Assembly (NCBI RefSeq): GCF_003096415.1
Contig: NZ_QEKH01000031.1
Coordinates: 1-61,938 of the forward strand
DNA from: Victivallis vadensis
GTDB taxonomy: Bacteria > Verrucomicrobiota > Lentisphaeria > Victivallales > Victivallaceae
Length of the DNA stretch: 61,938 bases
Reading direction: 5' to 3'
Shown: positions 17,682-27,105 of the stretch, in pieces
How the letters are laid out: each line of letters begins with the position of its first letter
Numbering within the stretch: position 1 is the first letter of the stretch
Position numbers and translations under genes: made by a program
Notes under the pieces: generated by a model
The model's input: only the letters and a program-made list of their open reading frames with translations
What the model was told of the DNA's origin: nothing
Databases searched by the model: none

Positions 17682-18707
17682 ATGAGTACTCAATGCTTGG
17701 CAAAAATGTTTTCCACTCACATCGGCATCGACCTCGGAACCGCGAACTGTCTGGTTTATGTGCGTGACAAGGGCATCGTGCTCAACGAACCCTCCGTCGT
17801 CGCGATCAAGGAGAGCACCCGCGAGGTGCTCAATGTCGGCAGTGAAGCCAAAAGCATGCTGGGCAAATGTCCCGGCAACATCAAGGCGATCCGGCCGATG
17901 AAAGACGGTGTGATCGCCGATTTTGAAATCACCGAGGAAATGCTGCGCTACTTCATTCAGAAGGCGATCCGCACGGTTCCGTGGCGGAAGCGGCTGCTGC
18001 ATCCCCGGGTGCTGGTGGCGGTGCCTTCCGGCATTACCGAAGTGGAAAACCGCGCGGTCAAGGACAGCGCAAAACGGGCCGGCGCCGGCGAAGTGGTGCT
18101 GGTCGAAGAACCGATGGCGGCCGCGGTGGGCGTCGGTCTGCCCGTCGCCGAACCGGCGGGCAGCATGATCGTCGACATCGGCGGCGGCACCACGGAAGTG
18201 GCGGTTATTTCGCTCTCCGGCATCGTCGGGGCCCGCAGTGTGCGAGTGGGCGGCGACGAGCTGGACCTTGCGATTATCCAGCACATGAAACGGGTTTACA
18301 ACCTTTCCATCGGCGAACTCACCGCGGAACAGATCAAAATCCGTCTCGGCAGCGCCTATCCGGTCAAGGATGAGGAAAGTCTGGAAGTCAAAGGTCTCGA
18401 CCTGGTTTCCCGCGTTCCGAAAACGGTCCGGATCACCGCCGCCGAGATCCGCATGGCGCTGTCGGAGCCGATCACCACGATCATCGAAGCGGTGCGTTCC
18501 ACGCTGGAACGGTGCCCGCCCGACCTGGCCGCGGACCTGATCGACCGCGGCATCATGCTGGCCGGCGGCGGCGCCATGCTCTCCGGCCTCGACAAACTTT
18601 TAACCGAAGAAACCGGGCTGCCCGTGTTCGTTTCGGAGGAACCGCTCAACGCGGTGGCCAAAGGAACCGGCGTGATGCTCCAGGAAGACAGTATTTGGAC
18701 GACGTAG
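17682..18707 (+). CDS. mreB: Rod-shape-determining actin homologue MreB
   Basis: A 341-residue actin-fold ATPase that polymerises along the inner membrane to direct cell-wall elongation. Phosphate-1 motif IGIDLGTANCLVY is near the N-terminus, phosphate-2 is VDIGGGTTEVAV, and the adenosine motif is MLAGGGAMLSGLDKLL. Length is typical. The first eight residues (MSTQCLAK) are a short extension that may carry the membrane-binding region. It is followed after one base by a DUF2156 gene, so the two are cotranscribed. No mreC/mreD lie next to it. Confidence 0.95.
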   Translation: MSTQCLAKMFSTHIGIDLGTANCLVYVRDKGIVLNEPSVVAIKESTREVLNVGSEAKSMLGKCPGNIKAIRPMKDGVIADFEITEEMLRYFIQKAIRTVPWRKRLLHPRVLVAVPSGITEVENRAVKDSAKRAGAGEVVLVEEPMAAAVGVGLPVAEPAGSMIVDIGGGTTEVAVISLSGIVGARSVRVGGDELDLAIIQHMKRVYNLSIGELTAEQIKIRLGSAYPVKDEESLEVKGLDLVSRVPKTVRITAAEIRMALSEPITTIIEAVRSTLERCPPDLAADLIDRGIMLAGGGAMLSGLDKLLTEETGLPVFVSEEPLNAVAKGTGVMLQEDSIWTT

Positions 18708-18708
18708 A

Positions 18709-19602
18709 ATGAAAATCGACTTCAGCACCCTGCGTCCGGTCACTCTTGAGGACCGGAAACTTTTTGATGAAAAACTGGCCGTGCTCGCCAGCCAGAGCTG
18801 CGAATGCAGTTTCGCGAATCTTTTCATGTACCAGCAGCCCTACGGCCTCGAATTCGTCGAAGCCGGCGACCGGCTGGTGGTCTATGAGCGCCATGCGCGC
18901 ACCATCCACTATCCGATCGGCAAATGGACGACGCCCGAGGAGCTCAAGGAGATCATCGACGCATTCAACGCCGAGGGGCTGACCGACGGCGGCATTTACG
19001 ACGTCCCGGAGGAGTTTCTGGACAAGCACTCCGACTGCGACGCATTCTTTGAACTGGAGTTCGACGAGGGCGCAATCGACTATCTTTACTCGATCGATAA
19101 AATCGCGACGTTCGCCGGCCCGAAGCTGCGCAAGAAGCACAATCTGGTCAAGCAGTTTCAGACCAACTGGCCCTATGCTGAAGTCCGCAAGATCACCAGA
19201 GAGGAAATTCCGGCGGCGGCCAAGCTTGCGGCCGACCTGAATTCCCGGCTGGAACCGTGTGAATTTCTGGAAGAAGAGGCGCTCGCGCTGGACCGGGCGT
19301 GGAAGAACTTCGATGAACTCGGCCTCGGCGGCATCATCCTTTACGCGGAACCGGGCTATCCGGCGGGTCTTTCGGTCTACAGCCATCTGCCCTCCGACAC
19401 CGTGGACGTGCATTTTGAAAAGGCGGACCACACCGTGAAGGGTGCGCCGCAGACGCTGACCTGGCAGCTCGCGATCGCGCTGCGCGGCAAGGCGAAATTC
19501 ATGAACCGCGAACAGGATATGAACGAGGAAAGCCTCCGCCACGCGAAACGTTCGCTGGACCCGGAACGTTTCTTCAAGCGCTACTTCCTGCGCAGCCTCT
19601 GA
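18709..19602 (+). CDS. DUF2156-type GNAT-fold protein (phosphatidylglycerol lysyltransferase C-terminal-like)
   Basis: A 297-residue cytoplasmic protein resembling the DUF2156 family, a double-GNAT fold related to the catalytic half of MprF lysyltransferases. Supporting segments are FANLFMYQQPYGLEF near the N-terminus, the family-like YLYSIDKIATFAGPKLRKKHNLVKQF, and a C-terminal NREQDMNEESLRHAKRSLDPERFFKRY, matching the usual end of the family. No membrane segments. The substrate is unknown; an aminoacyl or acyl transfer is inferred from fold only. It starts one base after mreB. Confidence 0.78.
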   Translation: MKIDFSTLRPVTLEDRKLFDEKLAVLASQSCECSFANLFMYQQPYGLEFVEAGDRLVVYERHARTIHYPIGKWTTPEELKEIIDAFNAEGLTDGGIYDVPEEFLDKHSDCDAFFELEFDEGAIDYLYSIDKIATFAGPKLRKKHNLVKQFQTNWPYAEVRKITREEIPAAAKLAADLNSRLEPCEFLEEEALALDRAWKNFDELGLGGIILYAEPGYPAGLSVYSHLPSDTVDVHFEKADHTVKGAPQTLTWQLAIALRGKAKFMNREQDMNEESLRHAKRSLDPERFFKRYFLRSL

Positions 19603-19632
19603 CAGGGCTGCAATCAAGCATAAGGAGCTGTC

Positions 19633-21837
19633 GTGATCAGGGTAATGCGTTCCTCTTTTCCGCTGCTCCTTTCGCTTTTGTTCAGCGCGATTGCCGGTCT
19701 GACCATCCAGAGGTATCTGTTCGACCTGCGGTCGCTTGACCCGGTCTACGGACAACTTCATTTTTACCCTGATACCGCCCGCCCGCTCCCCGGTTATGCG
19801 GGCCTTTTGTGCGGATTCGCGCTTTTCACCGTGCTGCCGCTTCGCCACGGTAATTTTTCCGCGCTGGCAGCTTTCAACCGCAGCTGGCTGCCCTTGCTGC
19901 TCACCATACCGTTGCTTGCCTTCAAAACAGCCGCCTTTCTGCCGCTGCTGCTGATCCTGCTCTGCTGGAGCTGGAGTTTCTACCGGCTGGGGCGGAACGC
20001 CGCGGCGGAACCATCCCCGCCGCCGGCCCTGTTCCCGCCTCCGAAAACCGGCCTGCTTCCGGTCTGCCTGCTGCTGGCGGCGGGAGTCGCCTGGAGCTGT
20101 TATATGCAGTTCCATGCCTACCGGGCCTTATATCTGCTTTACCATGACTGGGGAGAGTACGCAACTGATTATCTGAAACTCATCCGGGAACCCGACCGCT
20201 CGCTGATCCACTATTTCGTGACGGGCGGTCATTGGAATCCGCTGATGACCAATGTGATGACGCTTGCGCTCAGAATTTTTCCGGCCCCGGAAACGATTTT
20301 CTTCCTGAACAGTTTGCTGATCTACTCTCTGGTTCCCCTGATCTACTGGTTCGCGCGCACATTGAAGCTGCCGGTTGCGACCGCTCTTTTCTTCGCTCTG
20401 GCGGTCCTGCTGAATCCGGTCGTCAGCAACCAGAGTCTGTCGCTGTTCTACGGTTACCATCCGATCAACGCCCTGCCTTCGCTGCTGACGCTGTTTTTCA
20501 TCAGCAAAAAGCGCGGCAACCGGGCGGGAATGCTTCTTTTCTTCCTGCTGACGCTGCTGGTTCAGGAGACGGTGACCGTGCTGTGGTTCGGCTACGCTTT
20601 GCTGCTGATCGCTCAAAAACGCTGGAAAAGCGGCCTGATCCTCGCCGTCGGCATGGTGCTTCTCTTTCTTTTGTTTTCCAAATTCGTGATACCGGCGGCG
20701 GCGGAAACGACAGCCTATACCCAGATGTTCCACTACCATCAATTGGGTGATTCCATCGGGGAGGTTCTGCTCTCCCCATTCCTGCGCCCGCGGGTATTTT
20801 GGAGCACCTTATTCGCTCTGAACAATTTTGACTTCCTTCTCTGTCTGACGCTGCCGTTTTTCTTTCTGCTCCTGACCCGGCCGCTGTTGCTGCTGCCGAC
20901 GCTCCCGCTGCTGGCCGGAGTCTGCCTCCAGTCGACGCGCGACGTCCAGAATGTCGTCCTCCAATATGGAGTCGACCTCAATATCATCCTGATTCTGGCC
21001 GCGATGTGCAATTGCGCCCGGTTATTCAAAATGAATTCCCGGCGACACCTCTGCGGAGCTCTGGCAGCAGCTCTGTTCTGCGTACCGGCTCTCTATTTTT
21101 TCACCGGGAAAGTGCCCAAATACGGCAAATACTCCTTTGAGCCGATCGCACAGCTTCCGAAAGCAGACAAAGTGGTCAATTTCCTGAAATCCCACATGCC
21201 GCCGGGCAGCCCGGCGCAGGCCTCCGCCCGCATCCGCTCCCAGCTGGTTTTCGACTACCGCAGCCGGAAGCTCGGCTCTCCATTCGTTCCCGGCGAATAT
21301 CTGCTGGTTGACCTGTTCGACGGCTGCATGTCCCGCCGGGAGCTTGAGGAAATCCGTTTCCACATCGCTTCCGATCCCCGCATCCGCCCGGTCACATTCG
21401 CTCACTGGTACAACCATCATTACGCACTGTTCAAAGTGGAAAACGAAATACAGAAACCGGCCGAACTTCCCTTCCTGCGTCAAATGCCGCCGGAAGAATT
21501 CGGCACGCGCGGGCTTCCGGTCCCCATTGACTCTCCGGCGTTTTCCGCGCGTCTGGATACGACGCGGCAGGGAAAATTCCTGCGGGTCCGGCTCGATTCA
21601 CCGATCAGCCATGACGTCGATCTGCATATATATCATGGCAACAGTCATCAGGAAATCACCTTTGCGCACGGACTTCGCCCGGCATACCGCTGCCCGGCCG
21701 GAACCGTCTTTCTGATTCCGCTACCGCAGTTGCATGACGCGGATATTCCGACACTCCGGATAGAGGCGTTTCCACGGGAAGGATCGGCGGAAAGCGACCG
21801 GCTCAGAGCTTCACTTCCATCACGTAGTCGTCCATGA
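19633..21837 (+). CDS. DUF2079-like polytopic membrane protein, copy 1
   Basis: A 734-residue protein starting at GTG after an AAGGAG Shine-Dalgarno. About ten or more hydrophobic helices fill residues 1-490, and a soluble C-terminal part of about 240 residues follows. YHDWGEYATDYLKL, HWNPLMTN, FYGYHPINALPSL and LLVQETVTVLWFGYALLLI match the conserved acidic and His motifs of DUF2079 proteins, which resemble lipid-linked glycosyltransferases. A paralogue of similar length lies at 22476-24710 with the same motifs in the same order. The 3' end overlaps a convergent GNAT gene by 35 bases. Function not established; a cell-envelope glycan role is inference. Confidence 0.72.
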   Translation: MIRVMRSSFPLLLSLLFSAIAGLTIQRYLFDLRSLDPVYGQLHFYPDTARPLPGYAGLLCGFALFTVLPLRHGNFSALAAFNRSWLPLLLTIPLLAFKTAAFLPLLLILLCWSWSFYRLGRNAAAEPSPPPALFPPPKTGLLPVCLLLAAGVAWSCYMQFHAYRALYLLYHDWGEYATDYLKLIREPDRSLIHYFVTGGHWNPLMTNVMTLALRIFPAPETIFFLNSLLIYSLVPLIYWFARTLKLPVATALFFALAVLLNPVVSNQSLSLFYGYHPINALPSLLTLFFISKKRGNRAGMLLFFLLTLLVQETVTVLWFGYALLLIAQKRWKSGLILAVGMVLLFLLFSKFVIPAAAETTAYTQMFHYHQLGDSIGEVLLSPFLRPRVFWSTLFALNNFDFLLCLTLPFFFLLLTRPLLLLPTLPLLAGVCLQSTRDVQNVVLQYGVDLNIILILAAMCNCARLFKMNSRRHLCGALAAALFCVPALYFFTGKVPKYGKYSFEPIAQLPKADKVVNFLKSHMPPGSPAQASARIRSQLVFDYRSRKLGSPFVPGEYLLVDLFDGCMSRRELEEIRFHIASDPRIRPVTFAHWYNHHYALFKVENEIQKPAELPFLRQMPPEEFGTRGLPVPIDSPAFSARLDTTRQGKFLRVRLDSPISHDVDLHIYHGNSHQEITFAHGLRPAYRCPAGTVFLIPLPQLHDADIPTLRIEAFPREGSAESDRLRASLPSRSRP

Positions 21838-22315
21838 AATAGCCGCCGCCGATATCGACCTTGACCGCTTCGGCCTGATAAAAGCCGTTTCTCTGATAGG
21901 CGCGCAATGCGGCCGCGTTGTTTTTGTTCACATTCAGCCGCAGGAAGCGGCAACCGGCCCGTTTCGCCGCCGCGATCGCATGCTGCAGCGCCATCGAACC
22001 GATCCCGCGCCCGTGATAACCGAAGTCGAGGTAGAGCTTGTGCAGTTTCATCGTCGGCGGTTCGGCTTTATACGGTCCGTAAGAGAGGAAACCGACCGGC
22101 TTCTCCCCATCGAGGATCAACTCGAAAGCGACTCCTTCGGCCCGCTCTTTTTGCACCACCGGCAGCGCATACATCATCTCAATCATATAATCGATCTGGC
22201 CGGGCGTCAGGATTTTGCCGTAGGTATCCGGCCAGATGCGGCGGGCCAGCTCTTCCAGCAGCGGAAGCTCCGCCTCCGTTGCCGGGCGAATCACAATACC
22301 GTCTGTATTCAACAT
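21803..22315 (-). CDS. GNAT-family N-acetyltransferase
   Basis: A 170-residue single-domain acetyltransferase. The acetyl-CoA pyrophosphate loop appears as LYLDFGYHGRGIGSMAL (motif A, GRGIGS), followed by the AIAAAKRAGCRFLRLNVNKNNAAALRAYQRNGF motif B region typical of RimI-like and small-molecule GNATs. The acceptor is unknown. It sits between two paralogous DUF2079-like genes on the opposite strand, with its 3' end overlapping the first. Confidence 0.87.
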   Translation of the reverse strand: MLNTDGIVIRPATEAELPLLEELARRIWPDTYGKILTPGQIDYMIEMMYALPVVQKERAEGVAFELILDGEKPVGFLSYGPYKAEPPTMKLHKLYLDFGYHGRGIGSMALQHAIAAAKRAGCRFLRLNVNKNNAAALRAYQRNGFYQAEAVKVDIGGGYFMDDYVMEVKL

Positions 22316-22475
22316 GATTTTCTCCTTATTCCTGTTTTATTAAAAAATATGTCCCGGATTCCCGTTTTTTCAAGTGTTTCCGGCACGAATCGCCTGCAAA
22401 ATTCTCCGGCAGGGCTTGCAATCCATTTTCCGGCGGGATATTTTAGGAAAAACAGCAGGGAGCCAGTCGCCGGAC

Positions 22476-24710
22476 ATGAATCATACGCATACATCAGCCA
22501 CGCCGTTTTCATGGCTGCCCGAATTGCTTCTCGCACTGCTGATCGGCGCTTCCGGCGCTTTCACCGCCGGTTATCTGTTCTGCCTGAACCAGCCGCCGGA
22601 TCTGGTCCACTACCGGCTGAACGGCCTTTCGCTGCCCGCTTCCGCCCTGCTCCGGTGGTTTCCGGCGGCAGGGGCGCTGCTGCTGCCCGCCATCGCCTGG
22701 CAGTGCGGCGATTTCCGGCTCACCCTCGCCCGCCTGAACCGGATGCTTTTCCCGCTGCTGCTTCCTCTGCCGGTCATTCCGGCCGCGCCGGATTCTTATT
22801 GGACCGTACTGTTTACGGCGGCTGCCGCCGGAGTTGCGTTCTACCGGGCCGGCGCCGTCTTTTCCGCGGAGTTCCTGCTGAAACGCCATTCCGGCGCTTT
22901 CCGCCGCGCCGCTCCATACCTGACGGCGGCGCTGTTCCTGATCGCGGTGCTGTGGGGGTACTATCTGCAGCGCCGCGCCTATGACAGCATGTTTCTGTAT
23001 TTCAGCGACTGGGGAGAATATGCGGAAAACTATTTGCGGCTCGCCTTCGCCGAAAACCGCAGTTTCGCCGATTTCCTCGCCGTCGCAGGGCACTGGAATC
23101 CCGCCGTCAATCTGCTGATGAGCGCCGCATTGCACATTTATCCGCAGGCAGATACGATCTTCCTGATCAATGCGGCCGCGATCGGTTCCGCCGCGCCGCT
23201 CAGCTACGCGCTGGCCCGTTCCCTGAAGCTGCCCGCGGCACTTTCGCTGTCGTGGGCGGCAATCGCCCTGCTGAATCCGGTGATCGCCAATCAGCCGCTG
23301 GCGCTTTTCTACGGCTTTCACCCGATCAATTTCATGATCCCGGCCGTGCTCGGCTTTTTCATCTGCCGCGCCCGGAAGCAGCGCGGCGGCATGGCCGCGC
23401 TTTTTCTGCTCTCGCTGCTGATTCAGGAGACCGTTGCGGTGTTCTGGGCCGGTTACGCGGTCTATCTGCTGCTGAAACGCCGCTATGCGGCGGGCATCGG
23501 CCTGTTCTTGTTCTGCGTCATGTTTTTCTGGCTGCTGTCCACGGTAGTCATGCCGCACTTATTCGCACACGGCAGCTATACGCAGATGTTCCATTACGGC
23601 AATCTCGGAGCGACTCCGTCGGAGGTGCTGCTGTCGCCGTTCCTGCGTCCCGCCGCATTCTGGCGGACCGTATTCCAATGGCAGAATTTCGCCTTCGCGG
23701 CGGGTCTGCTGGCGCCGGTCTGGCTGCCGGTCCTGATCCGCCCCCGGCTGGCGGCGGCGGCGCTGCCGCTGCTGGCCGGAGTCTGCCTGCAAGGCTCCCC
23801 GGAACTGAAAAATCTGGTCATGCAATACGGCGTCGAAATCACCACGCTGCTGTTGGCGGCCGCCATTCTCAACACCGCCGCCGTCTATCATGGAACTCCC
23901 GCCCCGCTGCTGAACCTGCCGGGGCGCGGAATTGCGGCCGCCCGGCACCGGACCGCACGTGCCGGAGGGCTGACCCTCGCCGCGCTGCTGGCCGGAACGA
24001 TCCTCTACTTCCTGTTCGGCCAATATCCGTGGCAGCGGATCCGCAACCTGCCGGACGGGACCAATGTGCTCCGCCACCTGTTCAGCCGCCTGCCGGAGGA
24101 AAGCGGCCGGATCATCGCCACCCAGCGGCTGCGCGCCCATGCGCTGTTTGAACGCCCCACCGCCTCTTTGAACGCCGCGCCGCAGTCCGGCGATATCGTG
24201 ATGCTCGATCTGCACGATCCGTCCAGCTCCGCCGGTGCTTTGGAAAAGATGCGCGCGGAGCTGGCCCGGCGCCATACCCGCCCGGTCGCGTGGGCCAACT
24301 GGTTCGGCAGCCAGCTGGTCTGCTTTGAAGTCGATCCGGCGACGCCTCCGCCCGGAGCGCCGCCTTTCCTGCGGCAGATGGAAGACGGGGAGTTTGGCTC
24401 GTTCGGGCAGCCCCTTTCCTGCGGCAATCCCGATTTTGAACTCCGCCTGCAGGGAGAGCCGGGCGGCAAAGCGGTGCTTCTGGTCCGCCTCCGCAACCGG
24501 GTCGCCTATGACATCGACCTCGACATCAGAACCCGGCGCGGAAACAAGGCGAGCCGTCATACCATACCATTCGCCCACGGCCTCTTCCCGGCCTATACTC
24601 AGCCAGAACATCAGGTATTTCTTCTGGAGCTGCCGGGAGGCTTCCCGGAACAGATCGCCGTGGAACTCATCCGGCGTCCGGAATCCGGCCCGGCGTCAAC
24701 GCCGCGGTGA
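22476..24710 (+). CDS. DUF2079-like polytopic membrane protein, copy 2
   Basis: 744 residues from the ATG at 22476; the frame is open upstream to 22374 but that segment is not hydrophobic and lacks support. It shares motif order with copy 1: FSDWGEYAENYLRL, GHWNPAVNLLM, FYGFHPINFMIP, LLIQETVAVFWAGYAVYLLL, YTQMFHYGNLG and AGVCLQGSPELKNLVMQYGVE. A large N-terminal membrane domain is followed by a soluble C-terminal domain. The shared C-terminal ending (LPFLRQM- and FAHGL-like segments) indicates a gene duplication. Its end overlaps the convergent uracil-DNA glycosylase gene by 15 bases. Substrate unknown. Confidence 0.72.
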   Translation: MNHTHTSATPFSWLPELLLALLIGASGAFTAGYLFCLNQPPDLVHYRLNGLSLPASALLRWFPAAGALLLPAIAWQCGDFRLTLARLNRMLFPLLLPLPVIPAAPDSYWTVLFTAAAAGVAFYRAGAVFSAEFLLKRHSGAFRRAAPYLTAALFLIAVLWGYYLQRRAYDSMFLYFSDWGEYAENYLRLAFAENRSFADFLAVAGHWNPAVNLLMSAALHIYPQADTIFLINAAAIGSAAPLSYALARSLKLPAALSLSWAAIALLNPVIANQPLALFYGFHPINFMIPAVLGFFICRARKQRGGMAALFLLSLLIQETVAVFWAGYAVYLLLKRRYAAGIGLFLFCVMFFWLLSTVVMPHLFAHGSYTQMFHYGNLGATPSEVLLSPFLRPAAFWRTVFQWQNFAFAAGLLAPVWLPVLIRPRLAAAALPLLAGVCLQGSPELKNLVMQYGVEITTLLLAAAILNTAAVYHGTPAPLLNLPGRGIAAARHRTARAGGLTLAALLAGTILYFLFGQYPWQRIRNLPDGTNVLRHLFSRLPEESGRIIATQRLRAHALFERPTASLNAAPQSGDIVMLDLHDPSSSAGALEKMRAELARRHTRPVAWANWFGSQLVCFEVDPATPPPGAPPFLRQMEDGEFGSFGQPLSCGNPDFELRLQGEPGGKAVLLVRLRNRVAYDIDLDIRTRRGNKASRHTIPFAHGLFPAYTQPEHQVFLLELPGGFPEQIAVELIRRPESGPASTPR

Positions 24711-25574
24711 CGGCTGGTACACCTTGCCGAACATCTTCATCACCATCTGCAGATCCGCCCACGCCAGCTTTTTGCCGGAAGGATCGCGCAGCAGGTAGGA
24801 GGGGTGGAAAGTCGGCATCACCGGAATCCCGTTGTATCCCAGCCACTTGCCGCGCAGCCGCATAATGCCGCCGGGACGCTCCAGCAGGAACCTCACCGCG
24901 ACCGCGCCCAGCAGCACGATCGCCTCCGGCTGCACCAGCTCGATCTGGCGCTTCAGGTAGCCGATGCACGCGAACGCCTCGTCCGGCTCCGGGTTGCGGT
25001 TGTTCGGGGGACGGCACTTCACGATATTCGCGATGTAGACCTCCTCACGGGTGAATTGCATCGCCTGGATCATTTTGGTCAGCAGCTGCCCGGCGGGGCC
25101 GACGAAGGGCCGTCCCTGCATATCCTCCTGATAGCCGGGGCCTTCGCCGATGAACATCAGCCGCGCCTCCGGATTGCCTTCGCCGAAAACCACCGTATGC
25201 CGCCCCTGAGCCAGCGGGCAATTGCGGCAGGCCAGCGCCAGCTGCCGCAGTTCATCCAGCGAACCCGCCGAAGCCGCGGACGACGGCGCGGCTCCGGGCA
25301 GCGTCGGTGCGGGAGGCGCCGCCTGCGGTCCGGGCGGCATCTGCTGCTGCGGGCGCGGCGGCGGGAAGCCCCCCTGCCCCTGCGGCCGAAACACCGGGCG
25401 CGGCGGCAGCTCTGGACGCGGCGGCGGAGCCTCGGCCGGGACGGCAGGCATTGCGGGCCGCTCCGCGTCGCGCATCAGCTCCTGATAAACCTCGGCAGTC
25501 ACCGTATGGCCGGGCGCGCGCCGCCCTTCTTTCGCGATACAATTGATCAATTGCTGAAAAAATTCTTCCGCCAT
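24696..25574 (-). CDS. Type 4 uracil-DNA glycosylase, iron-sulfur
   Basis: 292 residues. The catalytic domain (about 105-290) carries CRNCPLAQGR, the motif GEGPGYQEDMQGRPFVGPAGQLL, NIVKCRPPNNRNP and TFHPSYLLR, all diagnostic of family 4 UDG. Cys116, Cys119, Cys187 and Cys203 are placed to bind the 4Fe-4S cluster. It removes uracil from DNA in base-excision repair. Residues 40-100 are an unusually long Pro/Ala/Gly-rich linker between a short N-terminal helical region and the catalytic domain; its role is unknown. The gene is divergent from argG, with a 298-base gap. Confidence 0.92.
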   Translation of the reverse strand: MAEEFFQQLINCIAKEGRRAPGHTVTAEVYQELMRDAERPAMPAVPAEAPPPRPELPPRPVFRPQGQGGFPPPRPQQQMPPGPQAAPPAPTLPGAAPSSAASAGSLDELRQLALACRNCPLAQGRHTVVFGEGNPEARLMFIGEGPGYQEDMQGRPFVGPAGQLLTKMIQAMQFTREEVYIANIVKCRPPNNRNPEPDEAFACIGYLKRQIELVQPEAIVLLGAVAVRFLLERPGGIMRLRGKWLGYNGIPVMPTFHPSYLLRDPSGKKLAWADLQMVMKMFGKVYQPSPRR

Positions 25575-25872
25575 ACCGTCACTTCCGTCAGTCAGAAACC
25601 GCCGAAGCGAAATTGCATTGCATTTTTTCGCGCCGGACAGTTGTTAAAAATCAAAATTGAGCTATTTTAATATAAATGTATTTTTCAGTTTTGAAAGCGG
25701 CGGAACCGCAAAAAATTTTCTTTCTTGCGGCGCCCCGTTTCAGCATACAGCGGAAGTTTTTGAAGATGAACAGTTTCTTTCCATCTGCCGCTGCCGTTGG
25801 CTTCATAACGGCAGGTTCCGGTTCGCCGTACCCTGCCGATACCAGTTATCTCATCAACCCAAGGAGTTTAAG
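25575..25872. other. Divergent upstream region of the uracil-DNA glycosylase and argG
   Basis: A 298-base AT-rich gap, with probable promoter sequences around 25,640-25,690 (for example TTGTTA, 16 bases, TATTTT). Near 25,811-25,837 an inverted repeat CGGCAGG/CCTGCCG could form a leader hairpin before argG. The open reading frame crossing it upstream of argG is not supported as coding. I saw no clear riboswitch. Confidence 0.4.
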
Positions 25873-27069
25873 ATGAAAGTAATCGTCGCCTATTCCGGCG
25901 GACTTGACACCTCCGTGATCGTCAAGTGGGTCAAAGAAAAGTACAATGCCGAAGTGATCGGCTTCTGCGCCGACGTCGGCCAGGAGGAGGAGCTCAACGG
26001 CGTTGAAGCCAAGGCGATCCGCACCGGAGCGACCAAATGCTACGTCGAGGACCTGAATGAAGAGTTCGCCCGCGACTTCATCTTCCCGATGATGCAGGCC
26101 AACGCGATCTACGAAGGCAACTACCTGCTCGGCACCTCCATCGCCCGTCCCCTGATCGGCAAGCGCCTGATCGAAATCGCCCGCGCCGAAGGCGCCGACG
26201 CGATCTGCCACGGCGCGACCGGCAAGGGCAACGACCAGATCCGCTTCGAGCTGACCGCCTATGCGATGGAGCCGAACATCAAGATCATCGCCCCGTGGCG
26301 CGAGTGGGATTTCACGGGCCGCATGGACCTCGTCGAATACGCGAAGAAGAACGGCATCCCGGTCACCACCACCGCCGCCAAGCCGTACAGCATGGACCGC
26401 AATCTGCTGCACATCAGCTTCGAGGGCGGCATCCTCGAAGACCCGTGGAACGAGTTCCCGGAAGAGATCGCCGTGATGACCAAGCCGCTTTCCCAGGCCT
26501 CCGACACCCCGGAAGACGTGATCATCTACTTTGAAAAGGGTATTCCCAAGAAGGTCAACGGCGAGGAACTCTCCCCGGCGAACATCATGCGCAAGCTCAA
26601 TGCGCTCGGCAAGAACCACGCCGTCGGCCGCGTCGACATCGTCGAAAACCGCTTCGTGGGCATGAAGTCCCGCGGCGTGTATGAAACTCCCGGCGGCACC
26701 ATCCTGAACCTCGCCCACCGCGGCCTCGAGGAGATCACGATGGACCGCGAAGTGATGCACCTGCGCGACAGCTTCATCCCGCGCTACGCCGACATGGTCT
26801 ACAACGGTTTCTGGTACGCGCCGGAGCGCGAAATGCTCCAGGCCGCGATCACCGAAAGCCAGAAGTTCGTGACCGGCGAAGTCCGCGTGAAGCTCTTCAA
26901 GGGCGCCTGCCACGTGACCGGCCGCCGTTCGGAGTACAGCCTCTACGACGACCACATCGCCAGCTTTGAGGACAACCGCGCCTACAACCACAAGGACGCC
27001 GAAGGCTTCATCCGGCTGAACGCGCTGCGCCTGCGCGTGCTGGCCAACAGCAAGCAGCGCCGCTACTGA
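25873..27069 (+). CDS. argG: Argininosuccinate synthase
   Basis: 398 residues from the ATG at 25873, which follows AAGGAG with good spacing and gives the standard family N-terminus. The ATP-binding N-type pyrophosphatase motif [10 protein letters not shown] is at 6-15. [14 protein letters not shown] and the C-terminal domain GNVFVG-like segments are conserved. It joins citrulline and aspartate in arginine synthesis, in the cytoplasm. Frame extends 72 codons upstream without support. argH is not nearby. It is followed after 36 bases by leuB. Confidence 0.95.
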   Translation: MKVIVAYSGGLDTSVIVKWVKEKYNAEVIGFCADVGQEEELNGVEAKAIRTGATKCYVEDLNEEFARDFIFPMMQANAIYEGNYLLGTSIARPLIGKRLIEIARAEGADAICHGATGKGNDQIRFELTAYAMEPNIKIIAPWREWDFTGRMDLVEYAKKNGIPVTTTAAKPYSMDRNLLHISFEGGILEDPWNEFPEEIAVMTKPLSQASDTPEDVIIYFEKGIPKKVNGEELSPANIMRKLNALGKNHAVGRVDIVENRFVGMKSRGVYETPGGTILNLAHRGLEEITMDREVMHLRDSFIPRYADMVYNGFWYAPEREMLQAAITESQKFVTGEVRVKLFKGACHVTGRRSEYSLYDDHIASFEDNRAYNHKDAEGFIRLNALRLRVLANSKQRRY

Positions 27070-27105
27070 TTTCGTCACAACCCAGAAGATTGGAGAAACA
27101 ACAAG

